NCBI RefSeq assembly: GCF_024436435.1
Contig: NZ_JAFMZP010000002.1
Span: forward strand, 186,001-250,000
Length of the DNA stretch: 64,000 bases
Source: Desertivirga xinjiangensis
GTDB lineage: Bacteria; Bacteroidota; Bacteroidia; Sphingobacteriales; Sphingobacteriaceae
Direction: 5' to 3'
A program made the translations under genes and the position numbers. The notes beneath the pieces are model-generated. The model did not search any database, was not told the DNA's origin, and saw only the letters and a program-made list of their open reading frames with translations. Positions 42,036 to 50,084 of this stretch are shown in pieces (the stretch's first letter is position 1; each line of letters begins with the position of its first letter).

Positions 42036-44540
42036 TTACCACTCTCTGGCTTTAACCTGTTCACGCATGGTGTCAAAAGCCACAGATGGATCTTTTTCTT
42101 CCGGCGCGTTAACAAAGTGACTGAAACGCTTACGTAATTCGGGATTTTTAACTACTTCGTTCCACTCACAGTGGTAAGTATCAATTAATCCCTGGATTTC
42201 TTCTTCCAGCTGCTCACAAATGCCCAGACTATCGTTAATGATGACGTTTTTTAGGTAAGATAAGCCGCCTTCCATTTTATTTAACCATGTTGCAGTCCGG
42301 GTAAGCGGATCAGCGGTCTTGATGTAGAACATCAAAAAGCGGTCTAGGTATTTTATACAAGTTTCTTTATCTACGTCTGCTGCTATCAATTGTGCATGCT
42401 GTGGTTTAGAGCCTCCGTTTCCACAGACATATAAGTTCCAGCCTTTTTCTGTAGCTATGATTCCAAAATCCTTTGCCTGAGCTTCAGCGCATTCCCTGAT
42501 ACAACCACTTACGCCTCCTTTTAATTTGTGCGGAGACCGGATTCCCTTGTACCTGTCTTCAACCTCTATGGCAAAGGATACGCTGTCATGCAATCCAAAA
42601 CGGCACCAGGTGCTTCCCACACAGCTCTTAACGGTTCTAAGGGACTTGCCATAAGCATGTCCGCTTTCAAATCCAGCATCAACTAACTCTTCCCAGATAT
42701 TTGGCAGATCGTTTACATGGGCTCCGAACAAGTCTATGCGCTGTCCGCCTGTGATTTTAGTGTACAAATTGTATTTCTGAGCAACTTGTCCGATCACTAT
42801 CAATTTTTCCGGAGTAATCTCTCCTCCAGGAATTCGGGGAACTACAGAATAGGTGCCTCCTTTCTGAATATTGGCCAGATAGCGGTCGTTGCTGTCCTGG
42901 ATAGGTTGCTGCTTAACGATAAGGTCATTCCAAAGCCCGGATAGGATGCTTGCTACGGCCGGTTTGCAAACCTCACAGCCATCGCCTCTGCCATAATGGT
43001 CAAGTGCTTCATCGTAAGTTCTTACATTGTTCATCTTCAGTATGTCCAAAAGTTCCTGGCGCGAGTAGTCAAAATGTTCGCAAATAACATTTTTAACATA
43101 CATTCCCTGTTCTTTCAGAGTGCCGTTTACCAGGTCCTTAACCATCGGCATGCAACCTCCGCAACCTGTTCCGGCTTTTGTGGCCTTTTTAATGCCGTCA
43201 GCGGTGATGATTCCTTCGTCTCTTACCTTGCAGCAAATTGCGCCTTTAGTAACTGCCTCGCAAGAACAGATCAATGCATCGTCTGGCAGGCTCATCACAC
43301 CAGCGCCACCTTCTCCAGCTTCACCGCCACGTGCGCCCAGAATCAGATCCTCAGGGTTAGGTGGCAGGGCCATGTTATTTTTTACGGTTTGCAGAAGCAT
43401 GTTATAGTCTTCTGCATCGCCAATAAGTACACCACCTAAAAGAGTTTTACCATCTTTGGTGATGTTGATACGTTTATAAACTCCTTTACTTGTATCTTCA
43501 AGAGCAATGGTGCGGCAGTCTGGTTCATTAATGAAGGGATCTCCAAAGCTGGCAACATCCACACCGATCAACTTAAGCTTAGTGCTCATGTCGAAGCCGG
43601 TGAATTGTTTTTCGCCCGCATTAAGCTTGCTGACCACCACTTCGGCCATTTCATATCCCGGGGCAACCAGGCCGTAGATCATTCCATTATATAAAGCGCA
43701 TTCTCCAATCGCGAAAATCGATTCGTCTGAAGTTTGCATGCTTTCATTAACCACAATACCGCCGCGGGTGCCAACTTCCAGTCCGGCAAGCTTTGCAAGT
43801 TCATCCCTTGGACGAATACCGGCTGATATAACCAGCATATCAATAGGAAGCGACGAGTCGTCAGCGAAATTTAATGCATCGACCTTGCCATTGCCTGCGA
43901 TTTCTGTAGTGCTTTTATTAAGATGTATTTGTAAGCCTAGTTCCTTTAATTTCATTTGCAGCATAGCGCTTCCAGGCTGATCAATTTGTCTGGGCATTAG
44001 GCGGGGAGCAAATTCAATAACATGGGTGTCTTTTATGCCGAGGTCTATCAATGCCTTTGCTGCTTCCAGTCCCAATAAGCCACCTCCCATTACCGCGCCG
44101 TTTCTGGCGTTCTTTGAATAGGCACTGATCAGTTCAAGATCTTCAATTGTCCGGTAAACGAAAACACCTTCCTTTTCAACTCCCGGAATGTCAGGCACAA
44201 AAGCGGAAGAGCCGGTCGCTAAAACCAGGTAATCGTACTTTAAAACGGTTCCTTTTAAGGAATGTACGGTTTTATTGTCGCGGTTGATCTCCTGGACCGG
44301 ATCATTTAGATGCAGGTTGATTTCGTTTTCAGCATACCATTCTAAAGTATTCATCAATAAATCATCAGCTGTCTTCCCACTGAAGTATTCACTCAGATGA
44401 ACACGGTCGTACGCCGGTCTAGGCTCATCGCCAAAGACTTCTAATCGAAAGGAATTGGTCTTTGCTACCAGTTTTTCGCAAAACTTATAGCCAACCATTC
44501 CATTTCCGATTACAATAATTGTTGGTTTTTCGTTTAGCAT
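42036..44540 (-). CDS. nirB: Nitrite reductase large subunit NirB
   Basis: An 834 aa NAD(P)H-dependent enzyme that reduces nitrite to ammonium in the cytoplasm. Order: FAD/NAD-binding reductase (IVIGNGMVGYKFCEKL at the start, MGGGLLGLEAAKAL near 150-165), a BFD-like [2Fe-2S] region with CSCEAVTKG and GTGCGGC near 420-465, and the siroheme/[4Fe-4S] domain. Cluster ligands in that domain are in CVGSTWCRFG near 640 and SGCIRECAEAQAKD near 676. Length is normal. No nitrate reductase or siroheme synthesis gene is in the window. Long AT-rich DNA upstream likely holds its control region. Confidence 0.96.
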   Translation of the reverse strand: MLNEKPTIIVIGNGMVGYKFCEKLVAKTNSFRLEVFGDEPRPAYDRVHLSEYFSGKTADDLLMNTLEWYAENEINLHLNDPVQEINRDNKTVHSLKGTVLKYDYLVLATGSSAFVPDIPGVEKEGVFVYRTIEDLELISAYSKNARNGAVMGGGLLGLEAAKALIDLGIKDTHVIEFAPRLMPRQIDQPGSAMLQMKLKELGLQIHLNKSTTEIAGNGKVDALNFADDSSLPIDMLVISAGIRPRDELAKLAGLEVGTRGGIVVNESMQTSDESIFAIGECALYNGMIYGLVAPGYEMAEVVVSKLNAGEKQFTGFDMSTKLKLIGVDVASFGDPFINEPDCRTIALEDTSKGVYKRINITKDGKTLLGGVLIGDAEDYNMLLQTVKNNMALPPNPEDLILGARGGEAGEGGAGVMSLPDDALICSCEAVTKGAICCKVRDEGIITADGIKKATKAGTGCGGCMPMVKDLVNGTLKEQGMYVKNVICEHFDYSRQELLDILKMNNVRTYDEALDHYGRGDGCEVCKPAVASILSGLWNDLIVKQQPIQDSNDRYLANIQKGGTYSVVPRIPGGEITPEKLIVIGQVAQKYNLYTKITGGQRIDLFGAHVNDLPNIWEELVDAGFESGHAYGKSLRTVKSCVGSTWCRFGLHDSVSFAIEVEDRYKGIRSPHKLKGGVSGCIRECAEAQAKDFGIIATEKGWNLYVCGNGGSKPQHAQLIAADVDKETCIKYLDRFLMFYIKTADPLTRTATWLNKMEGGLSYLKNVIINDSLGICEQLEEEIQGLIDTYHCEWNEVVKNPELRKRFSHFVNAPEEKDPSVAFDTMREQVKAREW

Positions 44541-44623
44541 GATAAAATTTGTTAAAGCACCTTTTTTTTTGATCTTAAAGAGAAGATTGCTGCGTTTTTT
44601 CTTCTGTTTAATATTATTTATAA

Positions 44624-44651
44624 CAAATTTATTAAAAAAGATAGAAAATTC
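44624..44651 (-). promoter_or_regulatory. Possible nirB promoter -7 box
   Basis: On the minus strand TAAATTTG (complement of 44624-44631) matches TAnnTTTG exactly. The -33 position 19 bp upstream is poor, so only half of the promoter is convincing. It would give an untranslated leader of roughly 75 bases. Confidence 0.35.
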
Positions 44652-44940
44652 ATGATGTTGGCAATATAAAATGAGGTTTGTTGTGATTTTTAGAATTATG
44701 ACAACATTTATTATTGTATTTGACTAGTTTTCTTAGTTGCCTTTGGATTTTGTTTGGTTTTATTGCGATTTTTCTAATGGAAAAATGATTGAATGGTGAA
44801 TTTTTTTGATTTTTGTGATAGTTTATTCTGTTTTTTTTTGATGAGTTGATCGCGGGTGTGGCTTATTGGTAGGAAAAAATGGTAAATAGAGAGGGGTAGG
44901 GTGAATGGGATTTGATGAGGAGCATTTGAAGGCCATTCTG

Positions 44941-44979
44941 GGGCAAGAGGTCCTGAAACAAGTTCAGGATGACGGAGGG
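44941..44979. repeat. Second copy of the dispersed repeat
   Basis: GGGCAAGAGGTCCTGAAACA, then AGTTCAGGATGACGGAGG, matches the segment at 13746-13783 with a single difference over the shared core (GTATGACG there, GGATGACG here). Here it leads without a break into an 18 bp tandem array. Confidence 0.82.
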
Positions 44980-45108
44980 GGCAGGATGAAAGAGAGTTTC
45001 AGGATGAAAGAGAGTTTCAGGATGACAGAGAGTTTCAGGGTGACGGAGGGGTTCAGGATAAAAGAGAGTTTTAGGATGACGGAAAGGTTCAGGATGGGGG
45101 AGAGGTTT
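44966..45108. repeat. Tandem array of 18 bp units
   Basis: One 17 bp unit (44966-44982) is followed by seven 18 bp units from 44983 to 45108, with consensus AGGATGAAAGAGAGTTTC. The first two full units are identical, and later ones drift, mostly at A/G positions. The phase continues from the AGGATGACGG end of the dispersed repeat, so the array appears to have grown out of it. Confidence 0.9.
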
Positions 45109-45113
45109 AGAAA

Positions 45114-45143
45114 TAAAAAAGGGGCTTGAAGAGTTCAGGCCCC
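45114..45143 (-). terminator. Terminator of the 67 aa gene
   Basis: On the minus strand a 10 bp stem (GGGGCCTGAA / TTCAAGCCCC with one wobble) and a three-base loop are followed by six T. It lies 56 bp after the stop of the small minus-strand gene, supporting that gene as real. Confidence 0.8.
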
Positions 45144-45199
45144 TGTATAATAGGGTATCGGGTAAAGAATAATCATATTCATTGGATTAGGGTAACATC

Positions 45200-45403
45200 T
45201 TACTTATCGTCTAAATGGCCAAAGTACGAAGTTCTTTCTCTGTTTCTGCTTATTAAGTCTTCATCGTCCTCTCGTTGAAATGAGAAGAAATTTTCAGCCT
45301 GTATACGTTTAAGTAAAGTGTTAATGAGAGAGAGATCAAACTCATCTTTGTTTAACTTAATGAGATATTCGTTTTCTGTAATTTCAATGCTAGATAGTTT
45401 CAT
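45200..45403 (-). CDS. Small hypothetical protein
   Basis: A 67 aa acidic protein I do not recognise. MKLSSIEITENEYLIKLNKDEFDL suggests a beta hairpin and helix, followed by a charged tail rich in Arg, Asp and Glu. The pattern resembles small antitoxin-like or regulatory proteins, but no partner gene is next to it. An AT-rich upstream region and a downstream terminator favour a true gene. Confidence 0.6.
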   Translation of the reverse strand: MKLSSIEITENEYLIKLNKDEFDLSLINTLLKRIQAENFFSFQREDDEDLISRNRERTSYFGHLDDK

Positions 45404-45540
45404 ATTTCGTAATTTTTATTCAATATAAATGTATAAATCGTTTGTAAAAAAAATATTTCCCTTATAATAACATTATGTAAAGAAATTCTTTGTAATTACA
45501 CACAGTTTACATAGATTGTTTACAAAATTTCACCTGCCTG

Positions 45541-45576
45541 AAAAAAAAGAAGCCTGCATTTTTTATTGCAAGCCTC
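45541..45576 (-). terminator. Terminator of lysS
   Basis: On the minus strand a stem of about 9 bp (AGGCTTGCA / TGCAGGCTT, two wobble pairs) is followed by TCTTTTTTTT. It begins about 32 bp after the lysS stop. Confidence 0.8.
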
Positions 45577-45607
45577 CTTAATGAAATATGATATAAAAGG
45601 CAAGCCT

Positions 45608-47329
45608 TTATTCGAACCATAACAGCACTTCATCTCTGGAAGGCACCGGGATGTCAAGCTTCAGTTTTTTTCGCATTCCACCCAGATCGTTAAATACTTT
45701 ATTTGGATTTGCTGCCTTAAGCTCTTCAATAGTATTAAATCCCATTTTTATCAGCACAGCAACCCATACTGCAGGCACCCCGATAGCAACAAAGTCGTCT
45801 AGAGAGGCAACTTTTAGTTTTTTCTCCGGACGCATCTGCGGGAAGAACAGTACTTCCTGTATAGTGCTCTGATTTGTCATTAACATTACCAGACGGTCGA
45901 TGCCGATTCCCAACCCTGCGGTAGGAGGCATGCCATATTCCAATGCGCGCAGGAAATCTTCGTCCATTGCCATCGCTTCTTCGTCGCCGCGATTGGCAAG
46001 TAAAAGCTGATCTTCCAGTCGTGCCCTCTGATCAAGAGGGTCATTCAATTCTGAATAGGCGTTGGCTATTTCCTTACCGTTTACGAAGAGTTCAAAGCGC
46101 TCAACCAATCCTTCTTTGCTGCGGTGTTTTTTCGCCAGGGGAGTCATTTCCACCGGGTAATCCGTGATATAAGTAGGTTGAATGAGCTGGGCCTCCACTT
46201 TTTCACCAAAGATCTCGTCGATAAGTTTGCCTTTACCCATGGATGGATCTACAGATATTCCAAGGTCTGCGCAAACTTTTCTTAAGCCTTGCTCGTCAAG
46301 CTCCGAAACATCGATGCCTGTATACTTCTGTATTGATTCAAACATGGAAAGCTTTTCGTAAGGTCCTGCAAAATCAATTTCGTGAGAACCAACAGGCACT
46401 TTCGTTGAACCATGGATAGCCAAAGCCACTTTCTCCAGGCATTCCTCTACCATCGCCATCATCCATACATAGTCTTTATAAGCTACGTATATTTCCATGG
46501 AGGTAAATTCGGGATTATGCGTACGGTCCATTCCTTCGTTGCGGAACATCTTACCAAATTCATATACTCCATCAAAACCGGCAACAATAAGGCGTTTCAG
46601 GTAAAGCTCATTCGCAATACGCAGAAACAGGGGCATATCCAGGGTGTTGTGATGCGTTTTGAAAGGCCGTGCTGCAGCTCCGCCGTGAACGGGTTGCAAT
46701 ACAGGGGTTTCTACTTCCATCCATCCCTGGTTGTCGAAGTAAGCACGCATGGTGTTGATCACCTTCGACCTGTTAATGAAAATTTGCTTCAGGTGCGGGT
46801 TCACCGTCAGGTCAACGTATCGCTGGCGGTAACGTAGTTCAGGATCAGTAAATCCATCGTATACATGGCCCTCTTCATCGCGTTTTACAACGGGAAGTGG
46901 TTTCAATGATTTAGCAAGAATTTTTAGCTCAGAAATATGGATAGAGATCTCTCCGGTCTGCGTGGTAAAAACATATCCCTTGATTCCTATATAATCGCCT
47001 ATATCCAGAAGCTTTTTGAAGACAGTATTATATAAGGTCTTATCCTCACCGGGACAGATCTCATCACGTTTCAAATAAGTTTGAATTCTGCCTGTTGAAT
47101 CCTGGAGTTCTACGAATGCCGCGCTGCCCATTATCCTGCGGCTCATAATCCGGCCGGCAAAGCTAATGTTCTTATAATTAGTTTTATCGCGCTCATAGTT
47201 GTCCTTGATATCCCGGGCGGTAACATTTACCTCATAAGCTTCAGCGGGGTAGGGCTCTATGCCCAACTTGCGCAGCTCCTGCAACGCCTCGCGGCGTAAA
47301 ATTTCCTGTTCGGACAGTCCGATGCTCAT
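45608..47329 (-). CDS. lysS: Lysyl-tRNA synthetase (class II) with C-terminal extension
   Basis: A 573 aa enzyme that charges tRNA-Lys. The N-terminal OB fold (SFAGRIMSRRIMGSAAFVELQD near 58-79) is followed by the class II core. Visible there are motif 2 (FRNEGMDRTHNPEFTSMEIY near 260-279) and motif 3 (GLGIGIDRLVMLMT near 474-487). After about residue 500 an extra stretch of 70 residues with helix-hairpin character (VAIGVPAVWVAVLIKMGFNTIEELK...) is present, a common Bacteroidota addition. Start 47329 (MSIGLSEQEIL) is preferred over the ATG 21 bases upstream. Confidence 0.96.
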   Translation of the reverse strand: MSIGLSEQEILRREALQELRKLGIEPYPAEAYEVNVTARDIKDNYERDKTNYKNISFAGRIMSRRIMGSAAFVELQDSTGRIQTYLKRDEICPGEDKTLYNTVFKKLLDIGDYIGIKGYVFTTQTGEISIHISELKILAKSLKPLPVVKRDEEGHVYDGFTDPELRYRQRYVDLTVNPHLKQIFINRSKVINTMRAYFDNQGWMEVETPVLQPVHGGAAARPFKTHHNTLDMPLFLRIANELYLKRLIVAGFDGVYEFGKMFRNEGMDRTHNPEFTSMEIYVAYKDYVWMMAMVEECLEKVALAIHGSTKVPVGSHEIDFAGPYEKLSMFESIQKYTGIDVSELDEQGLRKVCADLGISVDPSMGKGKLIDEIFGEKVEAQLIQPTYITDYPVEMTPLAKKHRSKEGLVERFELFVNGKEIANAYSELNDPLDQRARLEDQLLLANRGDEEAMAMDEDFLRALEYGMPPTAGLGIGIDRLVMLMTNQSTIQEVLFFPQMRPEKKLKVASLDDFVAIGVPAVWVAVLIKMGFNTIEELKAANPNKVFNDLGGMRKKLKLDIPVPSRDEVLLWFE

Positions 47330-47478
47330 TGTATACAAGTTTTTCTGCAAAAGTAGTATTTATGATATATTAATCAATAAACATACTTTCGCTTTTATTG
47401 AATGTGAAGAGTATTTGCTTAAGTATTGTTTAAAAGCATTAATTTCGCCCCGTTAATCATTGCATAAAAACAATCAGA

Positions 47479-47667
47479 ATGGCTAAAGCAAAAAGCAGAT
47501 CACAGATAGTGATTTCTTCGATAAAGCAAAAAATAAAGTCGAAAAGAGAGGACATTCAGAAGCTGGAGGAAGAGGTAAAAACCCTTGAAGGTCAGCTGCA
47601 GATCCTGGAAGAACGTCCTGATTTTCTGACAACAATCCTTGAAGCTCTTCCTGAAACGGGCGAATAA
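47479..47667 (+). CDS. Small coiled-coil protein
   Basis: A 62 aa protein with heptad-like KLEEEVKTLEGQLQILEE near residues 28-45, predicted to form a coiled coil. The basic N-terminus (MAKAKSRSQ) is followed by a charged helix. Only three bases separate it from the pseudouridine synthase gene, so the two are co-transcribed. No function is assigned. Confidence 0.7.
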   Translation: MAKAKSRSQIVISSIKQKIKSKREDIQKLEEEVKTLEGQLQILEERPDFLTTILEALPETGE

Positions 47668-47670
47668 GGG

Positions 47671-48351
47671 ATGCTGGAAATTCTATTCAGAGACGAACAT
47701 CTTATTGCCATTAACAAGCCTCATGGCCTGCTGGTACATCGATCATCTATAGCCAGGGACGCCGAAGAGTTCGCGCTTCAGCTATTGAGGGACCAGATCG
47801 GCCAGTGGGTGAACCCTGTTCACAGGCTGGATAGAAAAACGGCCGGTATACTTTTGTTTGCGCTCGATAAACAAACAGAAACCCAAATGCATCAGCAGTT
47901 TGCAGAAAATCTGGTGGAGAAGAAGTATCTTGCCATAGTGAGAGGATATACTCCCGACGAGCAGGAAATCGACTATCCGCTGAGGAAAGAGAATGGTGTC
48001 TTGCAGGATGCTTTTACACGTTACAATACCTTAGACAGGGCTGAACTGGATATCCCATTGGGAAATCATCCGACGTCCCGTTATTCTTTTGTGGAGGTGA
48101 CACCCTCTACCGGCAGAATGCACCAGATCAGGAAACACTTCGGGCATATCTTACATCCTATTATTGGCGACAGGCCGCATGGTTGCAATAAGCAGAACCG
48201 CTTCTTCAAGGAAAACTGGGATATGACCACCATGCTGCTTCATGCATCACAGCTTGAATTCAAACATCCTCTAACTAAGGAGGCCATCCACATTCAGGCA
48301 CCTTTGCAGGATGAGTTTAATAGAGTGAAGAAGATAATGGGTTGGGAATAA
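47671..48351 (+). CDS. RluA-family pseudouridine synthase, TruC-like
   Basis: A 226 aa enzyme that isomerises uridine to pseudouridine in RNA. HRLDRKTAGILLFAL near residues 50-64 carries the catalytic Asp (Asp53), and LEILFRDEHLIAINKPHGLLVHRS at the N-terminus matches TruC, which modifies U65 of tRNA. GRMHQIRKHFGHILHPIIGD near 149-168 is the C-terminal family signature. Length is close to TruC; RluA-type alternatives cannot be excluded. Confidence 0.92.
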   Translation: MLEILFRDEHLIAINKPHGLLVHRSSIARDAEEFALQLLRDQIGQWVNPVHRLDRKTAGILLFALDKQTETQMHQQFAENLVEKKYLAIVRGYTPDEQEIDYPLRKENGVLQDAFTRYNTLDRAELDIPLGNHPTSRYSFVEVTPSTGRMHQIRKHFGHILHPIIGDRPHGCNKQNRFFKENWDMTTMLLHASQLEFKHPLTKEAIHIQAPLQDEFNRVKKIMGWE

Positions 48352-48386
48352 GTTTTCTTCTTCTGTGCGGTTGGTCTGAAATACTA

Positions 48387-48980
48387 TTAGTCTTTAAACT
48401 GTTTTCCCAGGTTCTCAAGCTTCTCTATAATATCGTTTAACTTATCCTGTTCTTTCCTCGCGTACTTACGCATCAGCCAGGCACAAATTATAAACCATAG
48501 GATGGTGAACACAGCGCCGCTGAGGGCTTGCCAGAGCGGAGCAGAAAAATACACTTCAATAAAATATAGCGCGAAAGCCAGGCCAATAAATAGACTGTAA
48601 GCGGCGTACTTCCGGGTATTTAAAGTGTAACGATGTTGCTGGTATTTTTTTAGAAATGTGATATACTCATCGGGCTTTTGGAAAAGTGACTCGCTGTTTG
48701 ATATGCTGCGATAATCGTGGAACTGCACAAAGAGGTAATACAGGCAGCACAGGATCAGTATTAGCAGCGACAAGTGGGAGGTCCACATAAGAAAAGGCTG
48801 AAAGGTCCATATCAAAACAAAGAAGAGGATAACAGCAGCCATACCTATCGTTTCTTTTAGCAACTTACTAGCCAGGGCGTTTTTTGATCTTTTTATCTGT
48901 TTCAACAGATCGTCATAATTCATTTTGGGACGGGCGGCCTGACCATGCCATATATTTTTCAGTGCATCAAAATCTTTCAT
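48387..48980 (-). CDS. Membrane protein partner of the ECF sigma factor
   Basis: A 197 aa protein with about four membrane helices between residues 40 and 170 and a short cytoplasmic N-terminus (MKDFDALKNIWHGQ). It overlaps the sigma gene by 14 bp, so the pair is coupled. Position suggests an anti-sigma-like control protein, though no zinc-binding anti-sigma motif is present and the family is not recognised. Confidence 0.75.
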   Translation of the reverse strand: MKDFDALKNIWHGQAARPKMNYDDLLKQIKRSKNALASKLLKETIGMAAVILFFVLIWTFQPFLMWTSHLSLLILILCCLYYLFVQFHDYRSISNSESLFQKPDEYITFLKKYQQHRYTLNTRKYAAYSLFIGLAFALYFIEVYFSAPLWQALSGAVFTILWFIICAWLMRKYARKEQDKLNDIIEKLENLGKQFKD

Positions 48981-49464
48981 ATTTATTATATATATCAGTC
49001 AGCTTTAACTTAATACGATGAATCTTTACCCGGAGGTTCCCTTCGGAGATACCAGAGATCTCAGCAATTTCAGTGTAAGGAACCTCGTCGAGGACCATAG
49101 TAATGATGATCCGCTCATTTTCTTCCAGCTGAGAAATGCATTTATACAAAAGTGCAACCTGTTCATTCTTGTCCGACAGGTCTTCCTGCTTGTTTTCAAT
49201 AATAGAATCGGTCAATTCGTCTTTTTGCTGTCGCTTTTCAACGCGCAGCCATGACAAACAGGTATTAACCGCGATGCGATAGATCCAGGTGGAAATCATT
49301 GCCTGGTTACGAAACTTATCGAGGTTTTGCCAAACTTTCAAAAAGGTTTCCTGCATTAGGTCATTAGCAGCCTCAGCGTCTCCGGTATAACCATAGCATA
49401 AATGAAAGATCTTTTTTGAATTGGTTTGGAAAATTTCTTTAAAGAGGGCTTCCTTGTTAAGCAT
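48967..49464 (-). CDS. ECF-type sigma-70 factor
   Basis: A 165 aa sigma factor. Region 2 is near residues 10-75 (GDAEAANDLMQETFLKVWQNLDKF and ISTWIYRIAVNTCLSWLR). Region 4 is near 105-160 (LEENERIIITMVLDEVPYTEIAEISGISEGNLRVKIHR). It directs transcription of an unknown regulon. A membrane protein gene overlaps its 3' end and an all-helical protein gene lies just upstream. Confidence 0.94.
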   Translation of the reverse strand: MLNKEALFKEIFQTNSKKIFHLCYGYTGDAEAANDLMQETFLKVWQNLDKFRNQAMISTWIYRIAVNTCLSWLRVEKRQQKDELTDSIIENKQEDLSDKNEQVALLYKCISQLEENERIIITMVLDEVPYTEIAEISGISEGNLRVKIHRIKLKLTDIYNKYERF

Positions 49465-49494
49465 TTTATTTTAGATAGATGGACGGTGCCTTTG

Positions 49495-50016
49495 TTACAG
49501 TTCAAATGCCTTTTTATTAAACCAACGGGCGTTCTGTTCTGCTTCCTCTAAAATAGCATTATATTCTTCTGCATAATCAAACTGCAGATCCTCGTGAAGT
49601 TTACCCAGCAGTTTCTTTGCTTTCTCCAGCTGTCTTACCAAAATCATCTGCAGCGGTTTATGATTAGAGCGGGTATCGGCATAGTGAAGATAGTTTTTGC
49701 AAAACCATAACAGGAGCTCTAGTTCTACTTGTGGCAGGCCGGTATATTTTGCATGTTTGGCAAGTAAACGCAGGATTTTTCGAAGTTCTTTAGTACTGTA
49801 GTAGTGATGTCTTTTGAGTGTTTGAAAGCCCTCAAGCAGGCTTGCTTTCACTGAGTCAGCGTATTGCAGAGGATTGGCTGCTTCATACAGTAAATAACTT
49901 AAAAGCTCTTTATTTTCTTTTTTATACTTAGCGAGTTTCAGGGAGATTTCTATCAGTTGTTCATTGCTAAGTGAAATCAGCTCCTTTTTTATATCGCTTA
50001 GTCTTTCGGGTTTCAT
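49495..50016 (-). CDS. Conserved helical protein of unknown function
   Basis: A 173 aa protein predicted to be almost wholly alpha-helical, with many Leu, Lys and Glu. I do not recognise the family. KELLSYLLYEAANP and LELLLWFCKNYLHY are the most distinctive parts. It is 30 bp upstream of the sigma gene in the same direction and may belong to the same operon. Confidence 0.75.
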   Translation of the reverse strand: MKPERLSDIKKELISLSNEQLIEISLKLAKYKKENKELLSYLLYEAANPLQYADSVKASLLEGFQTLKRHHYYSTKELRKILRLLAKHAKYTGLPQVELELLLWFCKNYLHYADTRSNHKPLQMILVRQLEKAKKLLGKLHEDLQFDYAEEYNAILEEAEQNARWFNKKAFEL

Positions 50017-50084
50017 CTTTCAGCAAGCTCAAATTTGTGCTGTAAATCTAATTATTTACATTTGTTTACCCATCAACTCAATAT

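Larger units (their letters stand above)
44541..45199. other. Long AT-rich region upstream of nirB, then a repeat tract
   Basis: About 660 bp lie between nirB and a small gene, both on the minus strand. The part from 44541 to about 44900 is very AT-rich and should hold the nirB promoter. From 44941 comes a copy of the dispersed repeat and an 18 bp tandem array, then a terminator. An open frame across the array is repetitive and is not taken as a gene. Confidence 0.6.

Noticed and set aside
44966-45108. CRISPR-like array
   Set aside because: Units are contiguous 18-mers with no spacers, and no cas gene is nearby.
44905-45129. Open frame encoding a repeated RMKESF-like hexapeptide
   Set aside because: It follows exactly the 18 bp tandem array grown from a non-coding dispersed repeat, and amino-acid composition is unlike neighbouring proteins.
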